DNA from: Acidobacteriaceae bacterium
Lineage (GTDB): Bacteria > Acidobacteriota > Terriglobia > Terriglobales > Acidobacteriaceae
DNA: 36,807 nucleotides
Reading direction: 5' to 3'
Assembly (NCBI GenBank): GCA_025934135.1
Contig: JAICYR010000013.1
Span: forward strand, 1 to 36,807
Shown: positions 18,220 through 25,508 of the stretch, in pieces
Layout of the letters: each line of letters opens with the position of its first letter
Position numbering within the stretch: position 1 is the stretch's first letter
Program-made: the position numbers and the translations under genes
The notes under the pieces: generated by a model
The model's database searches: none
Seen by the model: the letters and a program-made list of their open reading frames with translations, nothing else
Told to the model about the DNA's origin: nothing

Positions 18220-20121
18220 TCAGGACAGGGCCGGGGACTTTGGGTTTCCGGTCATTTCCCTGACCTGCCAGAGGGCCGCGTCGAGAGAAGTGACCACGGC
18301 GTTAGGTCGGGCGTTCCCAAAGCGGGCGCGGAGGTTCTCCTTGTCGCCGTCACCTCCCCAAAAGCCGATGAAGATGGGGTTGCGGGGCAGATTATCGCGG
18401 AGCGACTGCGCCAGCTTGCGCGCTTGGGCAAAGGCGAAGGGCGGCACGGCGGAGACGCAGAGGATGGTTTCAGCATCTTTCGCGAGGCGGGAGAGGATTT
18501 CCGGCGTGAGAGAGCTGGTGGATAGCAGCATGGTCCCGTAGCCGCATTGGTCGAGCAGTTGGGCGAGCATGGTGGCGGCAAGTTCATCGACCTCGTCCTC
18601 GGCGGGGATACAGATAACTGGCCGGGGACGGGGGGCAGTTGATTCGGGTTCTTCGGGCCCCTCAGCGGGGGCACACTCGTAATCGGTGAGTTCGGCAATG
18701 AGTTCGGCGACGCTTTTATAGAGCCATGAGCCACGCACGCCATCGAGGGCGCCCTTGTGGTGGTCCTGCTCGCTAAGGACAAGAGCAGGCAGGACGACAT
18801 GGTCGTAGAGCTCCAGCAAGGTGTGCTTTTCGAGGAAGCTGGTGGCGATTTGATGGGCCTCGGGCTGGTCCATGGCGAGAAGGCGCTCGTAGAAGTGGGC
18901 CTCGGGGGAAAGCTCCGCTTCCTCGCCCAGCAGAATGTCCAGGAAGGAGAGTTGCGGGACGTAGCGGCCCATAACAATAAGGCAGACGGTGAGCGGCGTG
19001 GAGACGATGAGGCCAGGCCATCCCCAGAGTAGCGTCCAGACGACGGCCATGACGATGAGAGCGAAGGCGGAGACGCCGGTGCCTTTGCCGTAAATGTGAG
19101 GCTCGATGAAGTTGGCGACGGAGAATTCGAGTCCGGTGAAGAGCAGCAGCACCCAGATCGCGTGCCACCAGCCCGGGAAAACAGCGAGGGTAAAGACGAT
19201 GGTAGAGAGGCCGGCGGCCATAGTCCCGGCGTAGGGGACCATGCGGAGGATGCCCATGAGCACTCCCCATAGGGTAGCGTTGGGAACGCCGAGCAGATAG
19301 AGGCTGACTCCAAAGATGACGCCATAGGTGGCATTGAGCACGACGTTGAGAACTAGATAGCGGCTAACGCGCCCGGCGGCCTCGTTCATGGCCTTGGTCA
19401 TGACGGTGATGCGTCCGCGGCCGGCGAGGAGCAGCAGGCGGTGTCGGAGGTTCTCGTGCTTCACCAGCATGTAAAAGGTGAAGACGAGGACCATGATGAG
19501 CATTCCGATAGGTTCAAGGAGTGGACGCGCGTACAGGTCCAGATATTGGCCGGTGGTCGGCTGCTGTGGAACCACGCGGACCGGCACCGGCTGATTGGCC
19601 TGCTCCAGCCGCTGGCGCTCGCGCTCGCGGCGAGTGCGCGGCGGCGGTGGCGCGGGCTGCTTAGGATTCGTCGCGTTCGATATATCTGACCCGATTTCGT
19701 GAATGCTCTTATAGGCGCGGCCAAGTGGGCCGTTGGTGGGAGCGTGGATCGACGTGATCTTTTCCTGGATGTTGAGGCGGTAATTGGGGAGGTCGTTGAT
19801 GACGGTGATGACCTGGCGGGCGACGATCCAGCCGACACCGCCGGCGAGCGCGAATGACATGAGAACGACGAGAATGACCGAGGGAATGCGGCCGATGCGC
19901 AGGCGCTCGAACTGTGAGACGGCGGGCGACAGCAGGAAATTGAGGGCCAGGGCAATGGCGAGCGGAAGCAGAACGATCCGCGCAAAGTAGAGGGCCACCA
20001 ACACAAAGGCGATCAGAAGCAGCGGCTCGATGTACCGGGAGCCGCCGGTGGACGCTGCCGCGGGCCGTGATTGGACCGGCTGCGTTGCGGGCGTCGGCGA
20101 TGGATCGTTCGGGAGTGGCAC
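18220..20121 (-). CDS. AI-2E/PerM-family permease with C-terminal B12-binding-like extension
   Basis: About 633 aa from GTG 20121. After a Pro/Thr/Ala-rich N-terminus, residues 30-400 form the PerM fold: hydrophobic pairs at about 32-62 and 80-105, a hydrophilic loop of about 110 residues with a Pro/Arg/Gln-rich insert, then six or more helices with MGILRMVPYAGTMAAG, ANFIEPHIYGKGTGVSAF and WGWPGLIVSTPLTVCLIVMG. Members transport small molecules or ions; substrate unknown. From about 400 the protein is soluble: a helical part (HFYERLLAMDQPEAHQIATS) then an alpha/beta unit (RPVICIPAEDEVDELAATML...IFIGFWG), which resembles the cap plus Rossmann layout of B12-binding proteins but lacks the cobalt-ligating DxHxxG. 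The start is uncertain: TATAAT lies only three bases upstream of this GTG and no Shine-Dalgarno sequence is seen. Confidence 0.8.
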   Translation of the reverse strand: MPLPNDPSPTPATQPVQSRPAAASTGGSRYIEPLLLIAFVLVALYFARIVLLPLAIALALNFLLSPAVSQFERLRIGRIPSVILVVLMSFALAGGVGWIVARQVITVINDLPNYRLNIQEKITSIHAPTNGPLGRAYKSIHEIGSDISNATNPKQPAPPPPRTRRERERQRLEQANQPVPVRVVPQQPTTGQYLDLYARPLLEPIGMLIMVLVFTFYMLVKHENLRHRLLLLAGRGRITVMTKAMNEAAGRVSRYLVLNVVLNATYGVIFGVSLYLLGVPNATLWGVLMGILRMVPYAGTMAAGLSTIVFTLAVFPGWWHAIWVLLLFTGLEFSVANFIEPHIYGKGTGVSAFALIVMAVVWTLLWGWPGLIVSTPLTVCLIVMGRYVPQLSFLDILLGEEAELSPEAHFYERLLAMDQPEAHQIATSFLEKHTLLELYDHVVLPALVLSEQDHHKGALDGVRGSWLYKSVAELIAELTDYECAPAEGPEEPESTAPRPRPVICIPAEDEVDELAATMLAQLLDQCGYGTMLLSTSSLTPEILSRLAKDAETILCVSAVPPFAFAQARKLAQSLRDNLPRNPIFIGFWGGDGDKENLRARFGNARPNAVVTSLDAALWQVREMTGNPKSPALS

Positions 20122-20124
20122 TGG

Positions 20125-20130
20125 ATTATA
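20125..20130 (-). promoter_or_regulatory. Perfect TATAAT -10 element at the 5' edge of the PerM gene
   Basis: TATAAT on the minus strand, three bases before the GTG chosen as start. If it is a working -10 element, transcription would begin inside the annotated N-terminus and a later start codon would be used. No good -35 element lies 16-18 bases upstream. Confidence 0.35.
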
Positions 20131-20274
20131 GATGCTTCGGCGAGTGTTTCGGGTGTGGTGAACCCATATTAGAGCGGATTCAGGATTGGTGCAGCCGCTG
20201 AGGGGAACCACCGGGATGGGGATTGCGTATCCTATTGCAGACGAGGGCCCGGATGGCCCGCTCAAAGAGGATTT

Positions 20275-20703
20275 ATGATAGCCGCGCTGCCACCTTCTGC
20301 TTCCGCGTGGACCGACGAGCAGAGGGCCATGTATTACGCCCAGATGTCGGCGTACCAGAAGGATGAGGTTGTTGGCGTGCTGCTGGCGCTGTTTCTGGGA
20401 ACGTTTGGCGCGCACCACTTCTATATGCGACAGACGGCGTTGGGCGTTCTGTACTGCGTCTTTTTCTGGACGGGGATTCCGACCGTAGTGAGTTTTATTG
20501 AGTGCTTTTTTATGCCGGGGCGCGTGCGGCAGTACAACCTGGGGCTGGCGGCATATTTTGCCGCGAATCTGGGTGGGGTCCCGGCTCGGGTGCAGGTCGT
20601 GAACGCTCTGCCCGCGACAGCGGCGGTGAGTACCTGTTCCCGCTGCGGCGCAATGCTGCTGGCTGGATCCAAGTACTGTGGGCAGTGCGGGGCGAAAACC
20701 TAG
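20275..20703 (+). CDS. TM2-domain protein with C-terminal zinc ribbon, 142 aa
   Basis: ATG 20275 follows AGAGGA by five bases. The N-terminal 30 residues are polar; residues 31-95 carry two hydrophobic segments with the TM2 hallmark GTFGAHHFYMRQTALGVLY (about 42-60), the Gly-x-His-x-Phe-Tyr pattern of that family. The C-terminus ends in a compact zinc ribbon, CSRCG ... YCGQCG, with Cys121, 124, 135 and 138. TM2 proteins are small membrane proteins of mostly unknown function; fusion to a double-CxxC ribbon is seen in several bacteria and presumably places a metal-binding module on the cytoplasmic face. It is divergent from the PerM gene and convergent with the AsmA-like gene. Confidence 0.85.
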   Translation: MIAALPPSASAWTDEQRAMYYAQMSAYQKDEVVGVLLALFLGTFGAHHFYMRQTALGVLYCVFFWTGIPTVVSFIECFFMPGRVRQYNLGLAAYFAANLGGVPARVQVVNALPATAAVSTCSRCGAMLLAGSKYCGQCGAKT

Positions 20704-20786
20704 CGGTCCAGCCTTTAGCGATCAGCGGTCAGATTCCCAACCTTGCCGTGCGGTATGCGCTCTCCAGTATGGCCACCCAAGATTGA

Positions 20787-20802
20787 TTGATGGGGCACCC
20801 AG
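20787..20802. repeat. GGGGCACCC-containing intergenic motif, copy 1
   Basis: Intergenic TGATGGGGCACCCAGA, in the 116-base gap between the TM2 gene and the convergent AsmA-like gene. The core ATGGGGCACCC recurs at 22579-22589 beside a hairpin. I recognise it as part of acidobacterial REP-like elements; this copy lacks a clear stem. Confidence 0.3.
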
Positions 20803-20819
20803 AACCGTGGGACATGAGA

Positions 20820-22460
20820 TTAATTCTTGTCTTTGTCATCACCGTGATGGAAGTAGTCGAGGCCGAAATGGATGTTGTCGCGGGTCCCGGTGATTTCAAT
20901 GGGGACCTCGGTGCCTGCTCCGCTTTTTGAAAAGAATGGATCGACGGGCTTCAGCAGCAGCGACTTCCATCCCGTGACCATCTGGGAGAGCTTGGCCTTG
21001 AGCCGCGCAGTGCCGCGGAAGTCAATCTGATTGCCATCGAGAGTGTAGACACCGTTCAGCGATATGTTTGCGCCGGGGACGATGAAGTGCAGGCCGGCGA
21101 TTGCAAGGCGGCTATCACCGAGGACGAAGTTGCCCCTGAGGTCGGAGGCGATGTTGGCGTTGATGGTGTGCTCGGAGTCCTCCTTGGCTTTTTCAGGCTC
21201 GCCCTGACCGCGCAGGCTCAACCCGTCAATTTTGTCCTGAGTTTTGGGATCGGCGAATCGCGCTCCGGAAATGTGGAAACCACCCTTAAGACGCAGCTTT
21301 TGGGTTACGGAATCCGGGCCGGGAGGCAGATCGAATTTGGTGTGAAGAGTGATGCCTCCGGTCATGACAGGCGGCTCGGTCTTGACGGCAAGAGCAAGCA
21401 TATCTTCCAGGCGACCCGAGGGGATGGTGACGTCGAGCGTGATGTGGTGTCCTTGACCGGGGACGGAAACCACGTCTCCACGGGCAATAATGCGGGAGTG
21501 CAGCAGGGTGGCGTCGACAGGATCGAGACGGGTGTCGCCATTGGTGCCGTCCACGATGGCGTGAAACTTGGTGTGGAGCGGCATGGGGTGGTCGGCGGTG
21601 TCGAGCGAGAAGTTGGGCGTGTCGGTTTCGCCATCGACGTTAATGTTGTTGAGGGTGCCCTCATAGCGGCCCACGGAAGAGAGCATTCCGCCGATTCCCT
21701 TGATGGAGTTGAGATCGGCGCGAGTGAATTTGTAGGTCCCGCTGACGGGGGTGTTGCCGGGGTCGTGCTCATTGAATGGGCCGAAGAAACCACGCGAATC
21801 GATGTTGCCGATGGGCCTGGGATTGACCAGGATGGCGTGAAAGCGCATGGGGTGTCCGTCGCCCACGGCGCGCAGCTCGACCTGGCCGATTTGAAACGTG
21901 AGCGGGACCTTGCCGGGCTTGTTGGTGCCGAGTACGAGCGAGGCGCGGTCGATTTCAAGCCGGTCAACGATGATCTGGATTTGGCCGCCGCTGGATGGGC
22001 TTCCGCCGCCAGGGTTGGGGCTGGGAATATTGGCTCTCTGCTGTTTGGGCGGCACGTGGATGTCGAGTCCGTGAATGCGGACGAGATGGATGTGCATGGG
22101 TAGGTGCAGTAGATCGTGCCAAGTGGTGCGGAAGGCGAATTTATCGACGGAGATGAGTGGCTGGTTCATCTGAAGCTGGTTGGGATAGAGCTTGAGGCCG
22201 GCGCCTGTGACCTCGAATCCCTGGAGAACGGAGACGTTGAAGGTGGCCAGCTCGACCCGGCTGTCGTAGCGCGTCGACAGGGTCCGGATGACGCGCTGCT
22301 TGAGAATGGGCTCAGCACGGTGGAAATAGATGGCGAAGGTGATGAAGATTCCGATGCAGAAAAGAGCTGCGAAAATGCTGACCCAGGTGATGATGTGTAC
22401 CCATCGTGGGCGGCGTGGTTTGGCGGGAGCGTGAAGGTCGGAATCGGTCAGGTGCGCCAT
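20820..22460 (-). CDS. AsmA-like envelope protein
   Basis: 546 aa. A short cytoplasmic N-terminus rich in Pro/Arg is followed by one transmembrane helix (HIITWVSIFAALFCIGIFITF, about residues 22-42); the rest is a long, soluble, beta-rich periplasmic chain. Features of the AsmA/TamB-like group: RTLSTRYDSRVELATFNVSV just after the helix (the conserved entry of AsmA domains), repeated strand patterns, and a late block LNGVYTLDGNQIDFRGTARL followed by MVTGWKSLLLKPVDPFF and PIEITGTRDNIHFGLD, which is the usual end of AsmA_2-type proteins. These proteins are thought to bridge inner and outer membranes for lipid transport or assembly. AGGGAAG precedes the ATG at about five bases. A Pro/Gly/Ser linker (about 145-160) interrupts the chain. 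Sub-family not assigned. Confidence 0.82.
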   Translation of the reverse strand: MAHLTDSDLHAPAKPRRPRWVHIITWVSIFAALFCIGIFITFAIYFHRAEPILKQRVIRTLSTRYDSRVELATFNVSVLQGFEVTGAGLKLYPNQLQMNQPLISVDKFAFRTTWHDLLHLPMHIHLVRIHGLDIHVPPKQQRANIPSPNPGGGSPSSGGQIQIIVDRLEIDRASLVLGTNKPGKVPLTFQIGQVELRAVGDGHPMRFHAILVNPRPIGNIDSRGFFGPFNEHDPGNTPVSGTYKFTRADLNSIKGIGGMLSSVGRYEGTLNNINVDGETDTPNFSLDTADHPMPLHTKFHAIVDGTNGDTRLDPVDATLLHSRIIARGDVVSVPGQGHHITLDVTIPSGRLEDMLALAVKTEPPVMTGGITLHTKFDLPPGPDSVTQKLRLKGGFHISGARFADPKTQDKIDGLSLRGQGEPEKAKEDSEHTINANIASDLRGNFVLGDSRLAIAGLHFIVPGANISLNGVYTLDGNQIDFRGTARLKAKLSQMVTGWKSLLLKPVDPFFSKSGAGTEVPIEITGTRDNIHFGLDYFHHGDDKDKN

Positions 22461-22550
22461 TCACTTCCCTGCTTTCGGCGAGCGGCGTAACGGCTGGCCG
22501 CTCCCGCTGGTTAGAAGCGGAAAAGTGGGGTTTGCGTTGGACGGGCTTCC

Positions 22551-22590
22551 GACCCATCGCGCAGAAGACGCGCGATGAATGGGGCACCCG
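22551..22590. repeat. REP-like palindromic element with GGGGCACCC tail
   Basis: A perfect 8-bp stem, CATCGCGC (22555-22562) and GCGCGATG (22570-22577), closes a 7-base loop and is followed at once by AATGGGGCACCCGG. From memory this stem-plus-GGGGCACCC design, with variable stem sequence, is a common intergenic repeat in Terriglobia. It sits between the divergent AsmA-like and ABC-F genes. Confidence 0.5.
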
Positions 22591-22618
22591 GATATCTAGT
22601 CATGAATGAGCGTCCCGC

Positions 22619-22624
22619 TAAAAT
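22619..22624 (+). promoter_or_regulatory. Putative -10 element of a leaderless promoter for the ABC-F gene
   Basis: TAAAAT followed by six bases and then ATG 22631. No Shine-Dalgarno sequence lies in between. The same spacing is seen before the genes starting at 2845 and 34409. Confidence 0.45.
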
Positions 22625-22630
22625 AGAACC

Positions 22631-24577
22631 ATGCTGCAACTTGCGGGGGCTGGCAAACGATTTGGCCCCAAACTCCTTTTTGAAAATGTGGATTGGCTGA
22701 TTACTCCGGACGAGCGCACCGCTCTGGTGGGGGCGAACGGCACGGGCAAGACGAGTCTGCTGCGGGTGTTGGCCGGGCTGGACGGGCTGGACTATGGCGA
22801 GGCGCTGCGCACGCGCGGCATGACGATTGGCTATTTGCCGCAGTACGGACTGGCGCTGGAGGGGCGAACGGTTTTTGAAGAGTGCCTCTCGGTTTTTGAC
22901 GAGCTGCTGGCACTGGAAAAAGAGATGGAAACGCTAGGGGGCGCGCTGTCGGAGCTTGATCCGGAAAGCGCGGAGTATGCGGCGGCGGCGGACCGCTTCT
23001 CGTACATAGACCAGCGATTTCGCGCGCATGACGGCTATGCGCTGGACGCGCAGGTGGGCGGGGTGCTGACAGGACTGGGCTTTTCCAAAGAAGACTGGGA
23101 GCGGCGGACGGAGGAGTTTTCCGGCGGGTGGCAGATGCGAATTGCGCTGGGAAAGCTGCTCCTGCAAAAACCGAATCTGCTGCTGCTGGACGAGCCGACG
23201 AATCACCTGGACATTGAGGCGCGGAACTGGTTTGAGGAGTATCTGCGGACCTATCCGCATGGATATATTTTGACGTCGCACGACCGGTATTTTCTGGACG
23301 TGACGGTGGACAAGGTCGTGGAGATTTGGAACAAGCGGCTGCACGTTTACCACGGCAATTACGAGAAGCATTTGCAGCAGAAGACGGAGCGGCGGGGCCA
23401 GCTTGAGGCGGCGTACAAGAACCAGAAAGACCAGATTGAGCGGCTGGAGGCGTTCATCAATCGGTTTCGCTACCAGGCGACGAAGGCCAAGCAGGTGCAG
23501 AGCCGCATCAAGGAACTGGAAAAGATTGAGCGTATCGAGATTCCGGAGGAAGAGGCGGAGATTCACTTCACGTTTCCGCAGCCTCCAGCGTCGGGGCGCA
23601 CGGTGGTGGAGGTTGCGGGCCTATCGAAGAGCTACGGGCCGAAGCTGGTGTTGGAGAACGTGAGCTTCACAATTGAGCGCGTCGACCGCATTGCGCTGGT
23701 GGGGCTGAATGGCGCGGGCAAATCAACACTGGTGCGGCTGCTCTCCGGGCAGGACACGCCGACAAGCGGGGTGCTGAAGCTGGGGCACAACGTGCTGGCG
23801 GAGTACTTTGCGCAGGACCAATACAAGGTGCTGGACCCGCAGGCGCGGATGCTGGATGACATCGGAAGGACAGCTCCCAAGGTTGCGGAAACGGAGTTGC
23901 GGAGCCTGCTGGGGTGCTTTCTGTTCTCCGGCGACGATGTGTACAAGCCGCTGGGTGTGCTTTCCGGCGGCGAGCGCAACCGCTACGCGCTGGCGCGAAT
24001 TCTGGTGAGTCCGGCAAATTTTTTACTTCTGGATGAACCGACGAACCATCTCGACCTGCGGGCGAAGGACGTGCTGTTGGAGGCTATCAAAAACTTCAGC
24101 GGGACGGTGATTTTTGTTTCGCACGACCGTTACTTTCTGGACCGGCTGCCGACGCGGGTGTTCGAGGTGGAGGGCGGCAAGGTCCACGTTTATCCCGGCA
24201 ACTACGAGGACTACTTGTGGCGGAAAGAAGGTGGCGCGGCGGAGTTGGCCGCGGCTACGGCGGCGGCTTCTGTGCCTGAGCCGGTTGCGGTGGCGGTGGC
24301 TACGGATTCGGGTGCGGAGCAAGCAGCGGCGGCGGAGTCGAACGGCAGAGGAAAGCGCGTGAATCCGATCAAGCTGAAGCAGATGCAGGAGCGGCTGCGG
24401 TTTGTAGAGGAAGAGATTCCTCGCGTAGAGGCGCTGATTGGCAGCGCGGAGGACTCACTGGGCGTATACGTGAGCGCGGAGGAGACGGCGCGGGTTTCCG
24501 CAGAACTCGATGAACTACGGGAGCGGCACTCGGCACTTACGGCGGAATGGGAAGAGTTGATGGAGCAGGTCAGCTAA
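22631..24577 (+). CDS. ABC-F family ATPase (Uup/EttA/YheS-like, ribosome-associated)
   Basis: 648 aa with two ATP-binding cassettes in one chain and no membrane segment, the ABC-F layout; such proteins bind the ribosomal E site and act in translation or antibiotic protection. Cassette 1: Walker A GANGTGKTS (34-42), signature EFSGGWQMR, Walker B LLLLDEPTNHLD. A charged linker with KTERRGQLEAAYKNQKDQIE and FRYQATKAKQVQSRIKELEK (the P-site tRNA interaction motif region) follows. Cassette 2: GLNGAGKST, VLSGGERNRYALARIL, FLLLDEPTNHLD. After an Ala/Val/Glu-rich spacer the last 80 residues form a coiled coil like that of Uup. Housekeeping role is more likely than drug resistance because linker and tail are ordinary. 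The start follows TAAAAT by six bases. Confidence 0.93.
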   Translation: MLQLAGAGKRFGPKLLFENVDWLITPDERTALVGANGTGKTSLLRVLAGLDGLDYGEALRTRGMTIGYLPQYGLALEGRTVFEECLSVFDELLALEKEMETLGGALSELDPESAEYAAAADRFSYIDQRFRAHDGYALDAQVGGVLTGLGFSKEDWERRTEEFSGGWQMRIALGKLLLQKPNLLLLDEPTNHLDIEARNWFEEYLRTYPHGYILTSHDRYFLDVTVDKVVEIWNKRLHVYHGNYEKHLQQKTERRGQLEAAYKNQKDQIERLEAFINRFRYQATKAKQVQSRIKELEKIERIEIPEEEAEIHFTFPQPPASGRTVVEVAGLSKSYGPKLVLENVSFTIERVDRIALVGLNGAGKSTLVRLLSGQDTPTSGVLKLGHNVLAEYFAQDQYKVLDPQARMLDDIGRTAPKVAETELRSLLGCFLFSGDDVYKPLGVLSGGERNRYALARILVSPANFLLLDEPTNHLDLRAKDVLLEAIKNFSGTVIFVSHDRYFLDRLPTRVFEVEGGKVHVYPGNYEDYLWRKEGGAAELAAATAAASVPEPVAVAVATDSGAEQAAAAESNGRGKRVNPIKLKQMQERLRFVEEEIPRVEALIGSAEDSLGVYVSAEETARVSAELDELRERHSALTAEWEELMEQVS

Positions 24578-24622
24578 GGGCACTCGTCTCCCGACCAAAG
24601 CCTGGGACGCCCACATCTGTTA

Positions 24623-24651
24623 TTGCAGGCCGGCCCACTGCAGCGTATGCT
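24623..24651 (+). promoter_or_regulatory. Putative sigma-70 promoter for the secreted protein gene
   Basis: TTGCAG (24623-24628), a 17-base spacer, and TATGCT (24646-24651), about 35 bases before the GTG at 24686. Confidence 0.4.
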
Positions 24652-24685
24652 GGTTTCGATTTCCGGGCCCTGAGTGGAGGCACAT

Positions 24686-25417
24686 GTGCTGCGGCGGTGT
24701 CCTGTTTCGGGTATCTGCATTTCCGTCTTCCTGGCAATTGCGAGCGTCGGAGCTTTTGCGCAGAGAGCGGGAATCTTTGTCACGCCGGTTCCGAATGCCC
24801 CGTTCCGAGGCGTGGTTGAGGTGCAGCGGTCAATTGTGCAGAAAAACGGCACGGTAATCAACCTCAAAACCATGCGGATTATTGCGCGGGACAGCGCGGG
24901 GCGCATCTACACGGAAACACGAGAACTGGTTCCGGCCTCGTCCAGCACGGCGCCTCTGCTGCTGCGCGTTCTTATTTATGATCCGCAGACGCGGGTCTCG
25001 ACGACACTGTTTCCGAAGCGTCAGATATACCGCTCCTTCGTGATGAATCGTCCTCCGTCGACCGACCCGCCGGGACAGTTGGATGCCACGGCGGCGGGCG
25101 CAAACCTGCCACCGAGCCAATTCACAAAGCAAGAAGACCTGGGCACGCGGGAAGTAGACGGACTGCAGGTGCATGGGGTGCGGGAGACGCAGACGCTTCC
25201 GGCAAGCGGCGAGGGGCAGCCAGTGGTGGTTACGGATGAGTACTGGTACTCGGATTATCTGCACCTCAATGTGGTGGTGAGGCACAGTGATCCGCGCACG
25301 GGCAGCGTGACGACAGCCCTTACACGAGTTTCACAAGAGGAGCCGGACCCTTCGCTGTTTGCGATTCCGAATGGGTACAAGCCTCTATCGATGATGGCCG
25401 CGAAGCGCCCGAAGTAG
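24686..25417 (+). CDS. Secreted protein of unknown function, 243 aa
   Basis: Not assigned to a family. The GTG at 24686 is the best start because GGAGG lies five bases upstream; it gives a signal peptide LRRCPVSGICISVFLAIASV with likely cleavage after GAFA. The mature part is soluble and beta-rich, with ARDSAGRIYTETRELVP, LIYDPQTRVSTTLFPKR, DLGTREVDGLQVHGVRET and DEYWYSDYLHLNVVVRHSDPRTG. Proteins with this IxDPxTxxxxxL...LGxxxIxGxxxxGxRxT...xxEWYSxxLxxxVxxxxSDPRxG pattern are abundant in acidobacteria and always exported; their function is not known to me. It ends 91 bases before the secreted alpha-glucosidase on the same strand, which has its own promoter-like sequence. Confidence 0.8.
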   Translation: MLRRCPVSGICISVFLAIASVGAFAQRAGIFVTPVPNAPFRGVVEVQRSIVQKNGTVINLKTMRIIARDSAGRIYTETRELVPASSSTAPLLLRVLIYDPQTRVSTTLFPKRQIYRSFVMNRPPSTDPPGQLDATAAGANLPPSQFTKQEDLGTREVDGLQVHGVRETQTLPASGEGQPVVVTDEYWYSDYLHLNVVVRHSDPRTGSVTTALTRVSQEEPDPSLFAIPNGYKPLSMMAAKRPK

Positions 25418-25462
25418 GGATGGCGGAAGCCCGCGCTTGCGGCGTTCCCCTCCGCCTCGCGG

Positions 25463-25490
25463 TTGCATCTCGTTTTTCACCATTTATGAT
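25463..25490 (+). promoter_or_regulatory. Putative sigma-70 promoter for the GH13 gene
   Basis: TTGCAT (25463-25468), a 16-base spacer and TATGAT (25485-25490). The predicted start of transcription falls just before GGGAG, the Shine-Dalgarno sequence of the ATG at 25509, giving a very short leader. Confidence 0.45.
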
Positions 25491-25508
25491 GCCCGTGGGA
25501 GTTCCTTA

